DNA of 64,000 nucleotides from Variovorax saccharolyticus (lineage in GTDB: Bacteria > Pseudomonadota > Gammaproteobacteria > Burkholderiales > Burkholderiaceae_C): positions 62,001 to 126,000 of the forward strand of contig NZ_JASZYT010000002.1 in NCBI RefSeq assembly GCF_030316765.1, read 5' to 3'. A model generated the notes under the pieces. The model saw nothing but the letters and a program-made list of their open reading frames with translations. It made no database searches and was not told the origin of the DNA. Position 1 is the first letter of the stretch. The number at the start of each line of letters is the position of its first letter. Shown here one piece after another: positions 56,525 through 64,000 of this stretch. A program made the translations under genes and the position numbers.

Positions 56525-56627
56525 TGTTTCAGTGCTCCACCGCGCGGTGCGGGACCACGACCTGTGAAACCGGCGCGGCCAAGGCCAGGGATTCCGCGGA
56601 TCTGGCTTCGCCAGGCCGCTGGTATCG

Positions 56628-56661
56628 CCCCCCTCGAGGGGGGAAGCGCCGCAGGCGCTTC
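56628..56661. repeat. CCCCCCTCGAGGGGGG intergenic repeat, copy 2, with second hairpin
   Basis: A perfect 16-bp palindrome (56628-56643) followed at once by the stem GAAGCGCC/GGCGCTTC around GCA (56643-56661). It lies in the 147-bp gap between two convergent genes. It resembles the copy at 53519-53531 and is probably a dispersed repeat that may end transcription from both sides. Confidence 0.55.
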
Positions 56662-56671
56662 GGGGGGTGTT

Positions 56672-57328
56672 TCAATTCCCCCGGTGCAGCACCGGGAACA
56701 GGGTGCCCAGTCCGTCGGCCATCACCTCGACCGCCAGCGCCGCGAGGATCAGCCCCATCAGGCGCGTCATGACGTTGATGCCGGTCTTGCCGAGCACGCG
56801 CGCGATCGGCTCGGCCAGCGAGAAGGTGACGCCGGTCGCCAGGCCGATCACGATGCCGTAGCCGACCAGGATCGCCAGCTCCCAGACATGCTGCGTGCGG
56901 TCGGCGAAGATGACCACCGTCGACATAGTGGCCGGGCCGGTCAGCAGCGGGATCGTCAGCGGCACCACCGCGATCGAGGCGCCGAGCGAGGCCTTCACCT
57001 CGGTGGCGCGGATCTCGTCCTTGTTGGTCTTCGACTCGGCCGGCTCGGCGTTCAGCATCGCCAGCGAGCTGATCAGCAGCAGCATGCCGCCGCCGACCTG
57101 GAAGCTCGCGATCGAGATGCCGAAGAAGGACAGCAGCTGCAGCCCCAGCAGGGCGCTGACCGCGATCACCACGAAGGCGCTGAAGGCCGACACCCAGGCC
57201 GTGCGCTTGCGCTGGTGGTCGGTGCAGCCTTGCGTGTAGTGGATGAAGAAAGGCACGATCGCCAGCGGATTCACGATGGCCAGCAGCGTGATCAGCGGCT
57301 TGATCAGGTCCATCGTGGGTGTCGCCAT
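56672..57328 (-). CDS. MarC-family inner-membrane protein
   Basis: 218 aa with six membrane helices. Family segments: IKPLITLLAIVNPLAIVPFF near the N-terminus, QVGGGMLLLISSLAMLNAEP and VPLTIPLLTGPATMSTVVIF. The MarC (UPF0056) family has no established function; the old link to multiple antibiotic resistance was not confirmed. The ATG shares one base with the SDR stop (TGATG), so translation is coupled. Confidence 0.9.
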   Translation of the reverse strand: MATPTMDLIKPLITLLAIVNPLAIVPFFIHYTQGCTDHQRKRTAWVSAFSAFVVIAVSALLGLQLLSFFGISIASFQVGGGMLLLISSLAMLNAEPAESKTNKDEIRATEVKASLGASIAVVPLTIPLLTGPATMSTVVIFADRTQHVWELAILVGYGIVIGLATGVTFSLAEPIARVLGKTGINVMTRLMGLILAALAVEVMADGLGTLFPVLHRGN

Positions 57329-58074
57329 CAGCGTCCGCCCGTGACGTCGAGGAAGGTGCCCGTGACGTAGCCGGCCTCGGCAGAGAGCAGCCAGATGATG
57401 CCGCTGGCCACTTCATCGGCCGTGCCGGTGCGCTTCATGGGCACGGTCGAGGCCAGCTGGAAGGCGCGGTCGGGCAGGCCGCCGGAGGCGTGGATCTCGG
57501 TGTCGATCAGGCCCGGGCGCACCGCGTTGACGCGGATGCCTTCGCCGGCCACCTCCTTGGCCAGTCCGACCGTGAAGCTCTCGATCGCGCCCTTGCTGGC
57601 GGCGTAGTCCACGTACTGGCCGGGCGAGCCGAGCCGCGCGGCCGCGCTCGACAGATTGACGATCGCGCCGCCGCTGCCGCCGTGCCTGGTGCTCATGCGC
57701 CGGACCGCCTCGCGGGCGCAGACGAAGCTGCCGATGACGTTGATGCGCAGCATGCGCTCGAGCCGCGCCACGCCGATCTCGTCGACCCGGGCCTGCATGT
57801 CGACCACGCCGGCGTTGTTGACCAGCCCCGTGAGGCGCCCCAGCTTGGCGTCGACCTTCTCGAACATCGCCAGCACCTGGGCCTCGTCGCCGACATCGGC
57901 CTGGACCGTGATCGCGGTGCCGCCGGCGGCGCGGATGCTGCGCACCACCTCGTCGGCGGCCAGCGAGTTGCTGGCGTAGTTGACCGCCACCGCCCAGCCG
58001 CGCCGCGCCGCCTGCAGCGCCGTCGCGGCGCCGATCCCGCGGCTGCCGCCGGTAATCAGGAGAACCTGGTCCAA
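57328..58074 (-). CDS. short-chain dehydrogenase/reductase (glucose dehydrogenase-like)
   Basis: 248 aa classical SDR. Coenzyme motif TGGSRGIGAATA, NNAGVVD, catalytic Ser in VNLSSAAARLGSPG and Tyr/Lys in YVDYAASKGAIESF, and C-terminal GTFLDVTGGR. Active as a tetramer in the family. The partner gene marC is co-transcribed. Substrate unknown. Divergent from the isomerase gene. Confidence 0.9.
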   Translation of the reverse strand: MDQVLLITGGSRGIGAATALQAARRGWAVAVNYASNSLAADEVVRSIRAAGGTAITVQADVGDEAQVLAMFEKVDAKLGRLTGLVNNAGVVDMQARVDEIGVARLERMLRINVIGSFVCAREAVRRMSTRHGGSGGAIVNLSSAAARLGSPGQYVDYAASKGAIESFTVGLAKEVAGEGIRVNAVRPGLIDTEIHASGGLPDRAFQLASTVPMKRTGTADEVASGIIWLLSAEAGYVTGTFLDVTGGR

Positions 58075-58148
58075 ATCCCACCTCCTGCACGAAAGCCGTG
58101 CCTCAGTTAAAACCGTCCGGGTCGGATTACATCATCGAGGAGACGCTC

Positions 58149-58769
58149 TTGAGCCGCACCATCGACTACTACTTCACGCCGCAAAGCCCCTGGACCTACC
58201 TCGGGCACGCGCGCTTCGCCGCCATCGCCAAAGCCGCGGGCGCCACGGTGCGCGTGCGGCCGATCGACTTCGGCGCCGTGTTCCCGGTTTCGGGCGGCCT
58301 GCCGCTCGGCAAGCGGGCGCCGCAGCGGCAGGCCTATCGCCTGGTCGACCTGGCCCGCTTCTCGAAGCACCTCGACATCGAACTCAATCCCAAGCCCAAG
58401 TTCTTCCCGGTCGCCAGCGACGATGCCGCGCGCCTCATCATCGCGGCCGACCTGCGCGACGGCAACGAGGCCGCGATGAAACTGTGCGGCGCGGTGTTCG
58501 CGGCGGTCTGGGTCCAGGAGCGCAACATTGCCGACCCGAAGGTGCTCGAGGCGTTGGCGGCAGAATGCGGGCTCGACGCCCGCCGCTGCGACCAGGCCCA
58601 GAGCCAGACCGTGCAGGAGCGCTACGAGGACTACACCCAGCAGGCCATCGACTGCAAGGTCTTCGGCGCCCCGAGCTACGTGATCGACGGCGAGATCTTC
58701 TGGGGCCAGGACCGGCTCGATTTCGTCGAACGCGCATTGAAGCAACAACCAATTCACCAAGGAGCATGA
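58149..58769 (+). CDS. 2-hydroxychromene-2-carboxylate isomerase-like DsbA-family protein
   Basis: 206 aa. Thioredoxin-like DsbA/kappa-GST fold: TIDYYFTPQSPWTYLGHARF with the active-site Ser, VRVRPIDFGAVFPVSGGLPL and KVFGAPSYVIDGEIFWGQDR at the C-terminus. The family isomerises 2-hydroxychromene-2-carboxylate in naphthalene breakdown with glutathione, but most chromosomal homologues have no proven substrate. TTG at 58149 is chosen because GGAG lies 8 bases upstream; a GTG at 58098 is possible. Confidence 0.82.
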   Translation: MSRTIDYYFTPQSPWTYLGHARFAAIAKAAGATVRVRPIDFGAVFPVSGGLPLGKRAPQRQAYRLVDLARFSKHLDIELNPKPKFFPVASDDAARLIIAADLRDGNEAAMKLCGAVFAAVWVQERNIADPKVLEALAAECGLDARRCDQAQSQTVQERYEDYTQQAIDCKVFGAPSYVIDGEIFWGQDRLDFVERALKQQPIHQGA

Positions 58770-58771
58770 CC

Positions 58772-59455
58772 ATGGGTCAAGTTATCGATCTCACCGCCAA
58801 AGACGGTTTCACCTTTCCCGCCTACGTCGCCGAACCGGCGGGCAAGCCCAGGGGCGCGGTGGTCGTGGTGCAGGAGATCTTCGGCGTCAATTCGCACATC
58901 CGCTCGGTGGCCGACGGCTACGCGGCCGAGGGCTACCTGGCGGTCGCGCCGGCCACCTTCCACCGCGTGAAGCAGGGCGTCGAACTGGGTTACACCGATG
59001 ACGACATGAAAGCCGGCTTCGCGCTCAAGACCGCGGTCGAGGCGCTGCCGGCGCCGGGCGTGCTGCAGGATATCCAGGCCGCGGTCGACTACGCGGCGCG
59101 CGCCGGCAAGGTCGGCATCGTGGGCTACTGCTGGGGCGGGCTCCTGACCTGGCGGGCGGCGGCCGAGGTGTCGGGCCTGGCGGCGGCCGCGCCCTATTAC
59201 GGCGGCGGCATGACGACGCCGGAAGAAAGCGCGCGCCAGCCCAAGGTGCCGGTGCTGGTCCATTTCGGCAACAACGACCACTGGATTCCGCTCGATACGG
59301 TCGATGCCTTCAAGAAGGCGCACCCGGAGGTCGAGGTCCATGTCTACGAATGCGGCCACGGCTTCAACTGCGACCAGCGCGGTTCCTACGACGCGGCGGC
59401 CGCCAAGCTCGCCAAGGAGCGCACGCTGGCCTTCTTCGGCAAGCACGTCGGCTGA
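58772..59455 (+). CDS. dienelactone hydrolase family protein
   Basis: 227 aa alpha/beta hydrolase. Triad Cys-Asp-His: Cys in VGYCWGGLL, Asp in [10 protein letters not shown] and His in [11 protein letters not shown]. The Glu of QEIFGVN is typical of dienelactone hydrolase. It may open lactones in aromatic catabolism, but no other pathway gene is adjacent. AGGAG lies 7 bases before the ATG at 58772; the ATG at 58766 is too close. It follows the isomerase by 2 bases, likely one operon. Confidence 0.9.
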   Translation: MGQVIDLTAKDGFTFPAYVAEPAGKPRGAVVVVQEIFGVNSHIRSVADGYAAEGYLAVAPATFHRVKQGVELGYTDDDMKAGFALKTAVEALPAPGVLQDIQAAVDYAARAGKVGIVGYCWGGLLTWRAAAEVSGLAAAAPYYGGGMTTPEESARQPKVPVLVHFGNNDHWIPLDTVDAFKKAHPEVEVHVYECGHGFNCDQRGSYDAAAAKLAKERTLAFFGKHVG

Positions 59456-59465
59456 GCCGGGCGCC

Positions 59466-60356
59466 GTGGCGGCCGTTCGCCGGCGCATCGTCGCTGCCGC
59501 GCTGAGCGCGCTGGCCGCGATGCCCCTTGCCTGGTCGGCCGACTACGCCGGCCCGCTGTTCGACACCCACCTGCACTACAACCAGGAGGCCTGGGACGGC
59601 AACACCGGGCCCTATCCGCCGGCCGAAGCGCTGGCGCGGATGCAGCGCAACGGCGTCAAGGCGATCGTCGCCAACTCGCGCCCCAACGCCGGCACGCAGA
59701 CGCTCGCGGCCGCCCGCGAAGCGCGCGATGCCGGCGTGGCAGTGGTGCCCTTCGTGCGGCTCTACCGCAATCGCGACGACTACGACAACTGGTTCCGCGA
59801 CGACACCATCTACGAGATGGTGCTGGCCGAACTGGCCCGCGGCACCGCCAGCGGGCCCTACAAGGGGCTGGGCGAGTTCCACCTCTACGACAGCGCCAAT
59901 GCGAACGGGCCGGTGGCCAGGAAGCTGATCGCGCTCGCCGACCAGAAGCAGCTCGCGGTGCTCGCGCACGTGGACGACAGGGCGATCGACCTGCTGATGG
60001 CGCATGCGCCGTCCCAGGGCAGGGCGCTGCGCCTGATCTGGGCCCACACCGGCATCGGCGGCCCCTCGATCGAGCGGGTCCAGGCGCTGCTGGAGCGCTA
60101 CCCGCAGCTGATGGGCGAGCTGTCGTACCGGCCGGGGCTCACCTGCGAAGGCGGCAAGCTGTGCCCCGAATGGCGCGCGCTGATCCTCAAGTACCCGGGA
60201 CGCTTCCTGGTGGGCTCCGACACCTGGGTGAACCAGCGCTGGAGCGCCTACGACGAGATCATGCGCGGCTACCGCGCGTGGCTGGGCGACCTGCCGCCGG
60301 AGGTCGCCCAGCGCGTTGCCTGGGGCAACGCGGCGGCGCTGTTCGGAATCAACTGA
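59466..60356 (+). CDS. exported amidohydrolase-family protein (TIM-barrel)
   Basis: 296 aa from GTG 59466. Signal peptide with arginines and [14 protein letters not shown] (cleavage near WSADYA). The metal motif is FDTHLHYNQ; other barrel positions are [38 protein letters not shown] and VGSDTW, matching amidohydrolase-2-type hydrolases. It should act in the periplasm; substrate unknown. The last 8 bases overlap the convergent LysR gene. Confidence 0.8.
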   Translation: MAAVRRRIVAAALSALAAMPLAWSADYAGPLFDTHLHYNQEAWDGNTGPYPPAEALARMQRNGVKAIVANSRPNAGTQTLAAAREARDAGVAVVPFVRLYRNRDDYDNWFRDDTIYEMVLAELARGTASGPYKGLGEFHLYDSANANGPVARKLIALADQKQLAVLAHVDDRAIDLLMAHAPSQGRALRLIWAHTGIGGPSIERVQALLERYPQLMGELSYRPGLTCEGGKLCPEWRALILKYPGRFLVGSDTWVNQRWSAYDEIMRGYRAWLGDLPPEVAQRVAWGNAAALFGIN

Positions 60357-61248
60357 CCGGCTCGGGGTCCCGCACCCGCGCCTCGAGAAAGTCCAGCAGG
60401 GCCCGCAGCGCCGCGCTGTTGTGGCGGCGCTGCGAATAAGCCGCATACAGCCACAGGTCGCGCGGCATGAACTCCCTCAGCACCGGCACCAGCGCGCCAC
60501 GCTCGATGTGCGACTGCGCCATGATCATCGGCACGCAGACCGCCCCCAGCCCGGCCAGCGCCACCCCGACCAGCGGCGCCGCGTCGTTGGCGTCCATGCG
60601 GCTGGTGACCGGCACGCTGTAGGGCTGGCCGTCGACCTCGAACGGCAGTTGCGGCCCGCCGCCCGCCAGCGAGTACGTCAGGACATCGTGCCGGCGCATG
60701 TCGTCGGGCTTCTTCGGCATGCCGCGCCGGGCCCAGTAGGCCGGCGTCGCGCACAGGGCCAGGTCCATCAGGCGCAGCCGGCGCACGATCACGTTCTCGT
60801 CGCGGATGCGGCCCAGCCGCAAGGCCACGTCGACCCCTTCCTCGACCAGGTCGATCACCCGGTTGCTCAGGTGCAGGCTCACGTGCACGTCGGGGTAGGT
60901 GATCATGAACTCGCCGATCAGGCCCGCGAAACTGCTCTGGCCCAGCCCGTGCGGTGCCGTGACGCGCAGCCGTCCGCGCGGGTGTCCGGCGTGCCCCTGC
61001 AACTCCGATTCGGTCCGCTCGATCATCTCCAGCAAGGGCTTGCTGCGCTCCAGCAGCAGGTGGCCGGCGTCGGTCAGGCTGACCGAGCGCGTGGAGCGGT
61101 TCAGGAGGCGGACGCCGAAGCGGGTCTCGAGCAGCGCCACGTACTTGCTGGCGTTGGCCTTGGACATCCCGAGCGAGTTGGCGGCGCGGGAGAAGCTGCC
61201 GCGCAAGGCAACTTCACGAAAGGTTTTGAGCAGTTCCAGACCGTCCAT
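60349..61248 (-). CDS. LysR-family transcriptional regulator
   Basis: 299 aa. The helix-turn-helix includes [20 protein letters not shown] and [19 protein letters not shown]; the effector-binding domain follows. GGAG lies before the ATG at 61248, chosen over an upstream in-frame ATG. It is divergent from a small exported protein gene with a 121-bp gap containing the CCTAGGGTTTT box. Similar CrgA-type regulators control neighbouring redox genes; the target here is unknown. Confidence 0.9.
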   Translation of the reverse strand: MDGLELLKTFREVALRGSFSRAANSLGMSKANASKYVALLETRFGVRLLNRSTRSVSLTDAGHLLLERSKPLLEMIERTESELQGHAGHPRGRLRVTAPHGLGQSSFAGLIGEFMITYPDVHVSLHLSNRVIDLVEEGVDVALRLGRIRDENVIVRRLRLMDLALCATPAYWARRGMPKKPDDMRRHDVLTYSLAGGGPQLPFEVDGQPYSVPVTSRMDANDAAPLVGVALAGLGAVCVPMIMAQSHIERGALVPVLREFMPRDLWLYAAYSQRRHNSAALRALLDFLEARVRDPEPVS

Positions 61249-61291
61249 GGCACTCCATTGTTTCCATTTGATGAACACCTTGGTTCTTTTT

Positions 61292-61302
61292 CCTAGGGTT
61301 TT
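61292..61302 (+). promoter_or_regulatory. CCTAGGGTTTT box, copy 1
   Basis: CCTAGGGTTTT within the partly symmetrical CTAGG-N7-CCTAG (61293-61309), 68 bp before the ATG of the first small exported protein. The same 11 bases recur upstream of the paralogue (61845-61855). In this GC-rich genome an exact 11-mer in both upstream regions suggests a shared control site or a shared ancestry of the two genes. Confidence 0.5.
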
Positions 61303-61369
61303 TACCTAGAAATCCGAGGCAAACTCTATCCCACTGAGCCTCCTCACCAGACAACCAAAGGACATCCCA

Positions 61370-61720
61370 ATGAAGACCTCGAAGATCATCGCCGCCGCCG
61401 CCCTCTCGATCCTGGCCGCCGCCGGTGCCCAGGCCGAGACCTACGAAGGCGTGCACGCTCCGGTCTCGACCCAGAGCCGGGCCGAAGTCAACGCCCAGGC
61501 CGTGGCCGCTGCCCGCAGCGAGAACCCCTACGCAGAAGGCGTGTCCTCGCGCGTCGCCCCGGCGCTGACCGCCTCGGCCGACCGTTCGGTGATCCGCTCG
61601 CAAGCCGTCGCCACCGCCCATGAAGCCAACCAGAACCTGGACCGCAAGGCGTTCGTGAACAGCGTGGTGCCCGCGCAGTACAACATCGCCCGCCCGGTGA
61701 CGCAGCGCGCCGGCCTCTGA
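61370..61720 (+). CDS. small exported protein, paralogue 1
   Basis: 116 aa. Signal peptide MKTSKIIAAAALSILAAAG followed by AQAETYEGVH (cleavage after AQA). The mature part has the repeat-like stretches SRAEVNAQAVAAARS and VIRSQAVATAHEANQN. It is clearly paralogous to the protein 213 bp downstream. Such DUF4148-like small periplasmic proteins are numerous in Burkholderiales and have no known function; relatives are sometimes mislabelled helicase SNF2. A strong terminator follows. Confidence 0.85.
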   Translation: MKTSKIIAAAALSILAAAGAQAETYEGVHAPVSTQSRAEVNAQAVAAARSENPYAEGVSSRVAPALTASADRSVIRSQAVATAHEANQNLDRKAFVNSVVPAQYNIARPVTQRAGL

Positions 61721-61737
61721 TCCGGGTCTTGCGGCAC

Positions 61738-61778
61738 GAAGAGCCGGCCGCGCGAAAGCGCGGGCCGGCTTCTTCTTT
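61738..61778 (+). terminator. intrinsic terminator of the first small exported protein gene
   Basis: A long GC-rich stem (AGCCGGCCGCGC with GCGCGGGCCGGCT, tetraloop GAAA) runs into TCTTCTTT. It lies 22 bases after the stop codon and separates the two paralogous genes. Confidence 0.8.
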
Positions 61779-61844
61779 ACGGGCTGTGGGAAAGCTCATT
61801 GTTTCGCTCCAGGAAACGCGGTGTCTCTTTTCTCGGTGTTTTCC

Positions 61845-61855
61845 CCTAGGGTTTT
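61845..61855 (+). promoter_or_regulatory. CCTAGGGTTTT box, copy 2
   Basis: CCTAGGGTTTT, preceded by CC so that CCCTAGGG (61844-61851) is a palindrome. It lies 79 bp before the ATG of the second small exported protein. Identical to copy 1 over 11 bases while most of the surrounding sequence differs. Confidence 0.5.
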
Positions 61856-61933
61856 CGTTCGACACTCGCTCGCACAGGCCAGCGACCGCGAGCCTGGTTC
61901 GAAACCAACTCCGAAGAAATCAAAGGAACTGAC

Positions 61934-62299
61934 ATGAAGACCTCCCGCATCCTCGCCGCTGCCGCACTCTCCCTCCTCGCAGCCGCTGGCGCCCATGCCG
62001 AAAGCTATGACGGCGTCCACAGCAGCGTTTCGGCCAAGAGCCGCGACGAAGTTAACGCCGAAGCCGTCCGTACCGCCTCGGCGCCGAACCAGAACGTGAC
62101 CCGCGGTTCGCGCGGCGCCGAGCCTTTCAACTCGGTCGCCAACCCGGAAGCCGTGCGCGCCCAGGCCATCGCCACCGCCAACGCACCCGACCAGAACGTG
62201 GTCGGCGGTTCGCGCGTCAACAGCCGCGTGATCTCGACCATGAACAAGGCCGAACCGCGCGTGCAAGCCCAGAAGGACGGCGCCGCCACGGCCAAGTAA
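61934..62299 (+). CDS. small exported protein, paralogue 2
   Basis: 121 aa. Signal peptide MKTSRILAAAALSLLAAAG followed by AHAESYDGVH (cleavage after AHA). The mature part has SRDEVNAEAVRTASAPNQNV and a second similar unit AVRAQAIATANAPDQNVVGG, an internal duplication. It matches paralogue 1 over the signal peptide and the first 30 mature residues. Function unknown. Confidence 0.85.
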   Translation: MKTSRILAAAALSLLAAAGAHAESYDGVHSSVSAKSRDEVNAEAVRTASAPNQNVTRGSRGAEPFNSVANPEAVRAQAIATANAPDQNVVGGSRVNSRVISTMNKAEPRVQAQKDGAATAK

Positions 62300-62319
62300 G
62301 CCGGGCGCTGCCCGAAAGG

Positions 62320-62354
62320 AAGCCGGAAGGTGCGCGAGCGCCTTCCGGCTTTTT
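62320..62354 (+). terminator. intrinsic terminator of the second small exported protein gene
   Basis: The stem AAGCCGGAAGG...GC pairs with GCGCCTTCCGGCTT around a GCGA-type loop and ends in TTTTTC, 20 bases after the stop codon. The convergent corA gene ends 16 bases further on. Confidence 0.82.
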
Positions 62355-62369
62355 CATTGGGGGAGCGGG

Positions 62370-63506
62370 TCAGCGGGTGCGGGCCAGGTAGCGCTTGCGC
62401 CAGAAGACGACGATCAGGATCGCCGCAATCACCCCCATCGACCCCATGGCGATCCAGAAACCGTCGGCCTTGTGCACCAGCGGGATGAACTCGAAGTTCA
62501 TGCCGAAGATGCCGGCGATCAGGTTCAGCGGCAGGAACACCGCGGTCAGCGCGGTCAGCACCCGCATGATGTCGTTGGCGCGGTGGCCCTGGACGCTGAA
62601 ATGCATCTGGACCGCGGTCTCGGCGTTCTGCTCGAGGCGGCGCACGTGATGCACCACGCGCTCGATGTGCTCGAGCACGTCGCGGCTGCGCACCATGACG
62701 AGTTCCCGCTCGCGTTGCTCGGCGGCGCCGGTCGGCGTGGGCTGGGTCTCGAGCGAATCGATCCAGTCCTGGATCGCCCCGCGCTGGTCCTCGCAGATTT
62801 CGTCCAGGTGGTAGAGCGACTGGCGGGATTCCATCAGCGCGCTCCAGTTGGTGAAGCGGCTGTGCGGGTCGATCAGCTCGGCCTGCCAGTGGTCGAGCTG
62901 GCGGGTCAGGTCGCGCCGCAGGTCGAGGTAGGCGTCGACGATCTGGTTGATCACGCGCAGCATGAGGTCCGACGGGCCCGAGGGGATTCTCGAAGAGACC
63001 GCGCGCACGTCGAGCGCCGGGTCGGCGCTGCGGCCGCGCTCGCCCGGCGCCGCGGCGGCGAGCAGCTTGGCGGCGAAGGCGTCGCGCACCGTGCCGTCCT
63101 CGGGATGGACCGACAGCAGCACCCGGTCGAAGACCGCGAAGCCCACGGGCCGGGTGTCGACCCGGCGCAGCACGCTCGGACCGCCGCGGGCGGGGCCTTC
63201 GGCCTTGGGATGCGGCCCCTTGCCGTTGGATGCGGCCAGCCGCCGGAACACCAGCAGGTCGTACTGAGAGGTGTAGTCGTAGCGCGAGGGCAGCTGGTCG
63301 TTGAGCAGGTCGCTCACGTGCAGGTCGAGCAGCAGCGTGCCGCAGAGCGACTGCAGGACTTCCTGCACCTGCGCCAGCGAGGCCTGGAGCTCCGCGCGGG
63401 TCAGCGAAAGCCACAGGTAGCCGCGCTCGCAGGCGCCTGGCGCCGCCATCGGCGCCAGGGCGTCGTGCTCGGAGACCTGGGGGCCGTCGATCTTGAAGAT
63501 GCGCAT
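62370..63506 (-). CDS. corA: CorA-family divalent metal ion transporter
   Basis: 378 aa. A large soluble N-terminal domain with long helices (about 170-300), then two C-terminal TM helices. The selectivity signature is GMN in FGMNFEF, between TM1 (LTALTAVFLPLNLIAGI) and TM2 (WIAMGSMGVIAAILIVVFW). Family members form pentamers moving Mg, Co or Zn; the short basic tail RKRYLARTR is typical. Specificity is not determinable here. Confidence 0.9.
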   Translation of the reverse strand: MRIFKIDGPQVSEHDALAPMAAPGACERGYLWLSLTRAELQASLAQVQEVLQSLCGTLLLDLHVSDLLNDQLPSRYDYTSQYDLLVFRRLAASNGKGPHPKAEGPARGGPSVLRRVDTRPVGFAVFDRVLLSVHPEDGTVRDAFAAKLLAAAAPGERGRSADPALDVRAVSSRIPSGPSDLMLRVINQIVDAYLDLRRDLTRQLDHWQAELIDPHSRFTNWSALMESRQSLYHLDEICEDQRGAIQDWIDSLETQPTPTGAAEQRERELVMVRSRDVLEHIERVVHHVRRLEQNAETAVQMHFSVQGHRANDIMRVLTALTAVFLPLNLIAGIFGMNFEFIPLVHKADGFWIAMGSMGVIAAILIVVFWRKRYLARTR

Positions 63507-63548
63507 AGGGCGCGAGATTCCTTTAGTTCTTGTCTGTCCCGCAAGGTC

Positions 63549-64000
<452 letters not shown>

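Overview
The window is 64 kb of very GC-rich DNA with dense coding on both strands. Gene content and order (gatCAB next to mreBCD-mrdA, pyrE/xthA, rdgC, an MCE lipid-transport operon, hemB/corA) indicate a betaproteobacterium of the Comamonadaceae, most likely Variovorax or a close relative. That assignment is inference from gene content; no rRNA or tRNA gene was seen.

Layout. 1-6.3 kb: an assimilatory nitrite reductase operon read leftwards (nirB-nirD-nitrite channel-PP2C/kinase fusion). Its 375-bp upstream region holds an NtrC-like palindrome, a sigma-54 promoter, two hairpins with A1/G4 hexaloops (the ANTAR/NasT RNA pattern) and a terminator-like hairpin. 6.4-13.9 kb: small membrane and hypothetical genes, rdgC, ilvE, an O-antigen-ligase-like gene and an OmpR-type two-component pair. 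14.1-17.8 kb: a three-gene island with a halogenase-like flavoprotein, a chain-length-factor-like ketosynthase and a catalytically complete ketosynthase. 17.9-20.9 kb: a FitAB/VapBC-like toxin-antitoxin pair, an AmpG-like transporter and an M48 peptidase.

20.9-36.9 kb is the most interesting region: a nitrogen-scavenging island. It encodes allophanate hydrolase (AtzF-like), an SsuABC/NMT1-type ABC transporter, AtzG and AtzE (1-carboxybiuret hydrolase subunits), a BMP-type ABC transporter, a formamidase-like enzyme, a biuret hydrolase (BiuH-like), a second BiuH-family hydrolase and a GntR regulator. A 20-bp GntR-type operator occurs in front of both operons (18/20 identical). The first copy sits on the predicted start site of a near-consensus sigma-54 promoter. 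No cyanuric acid hydrolase is present, so biuret and perhaps triuret are more likely substrates than s-triazines. An IS1111-group IS110 element has inserted between the last transporter gene and the second hydrolase. Its non-coding end carries a 9-nt and a 10-nt match to the two insertion flanks either side of a small hairpin, as expected for a bridge/seek RNA target loop.

36.9-50.2 kb: a LysR/SDR pair, xthA, pyrE, gatCAB, mreBCD-mrdA and a TauE/SafE permease. 50.3-56.5 kb: a GMC oxidoreductase and an MlaE-F-D-lipoprotein operon, then a small phosphodiesterase. 56.6-64 kb: marC, an SDR, a DsbA-like isomerase, a dienelactone hydrolase, a secreted amidohydrolase, a LysR gene, two paralogous small exported proteins sharing an upstream CCTAGGGTTTT box, corA and the 3' part of hemB.

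No CRISPR array, phage or plasmid replication gene was seen.
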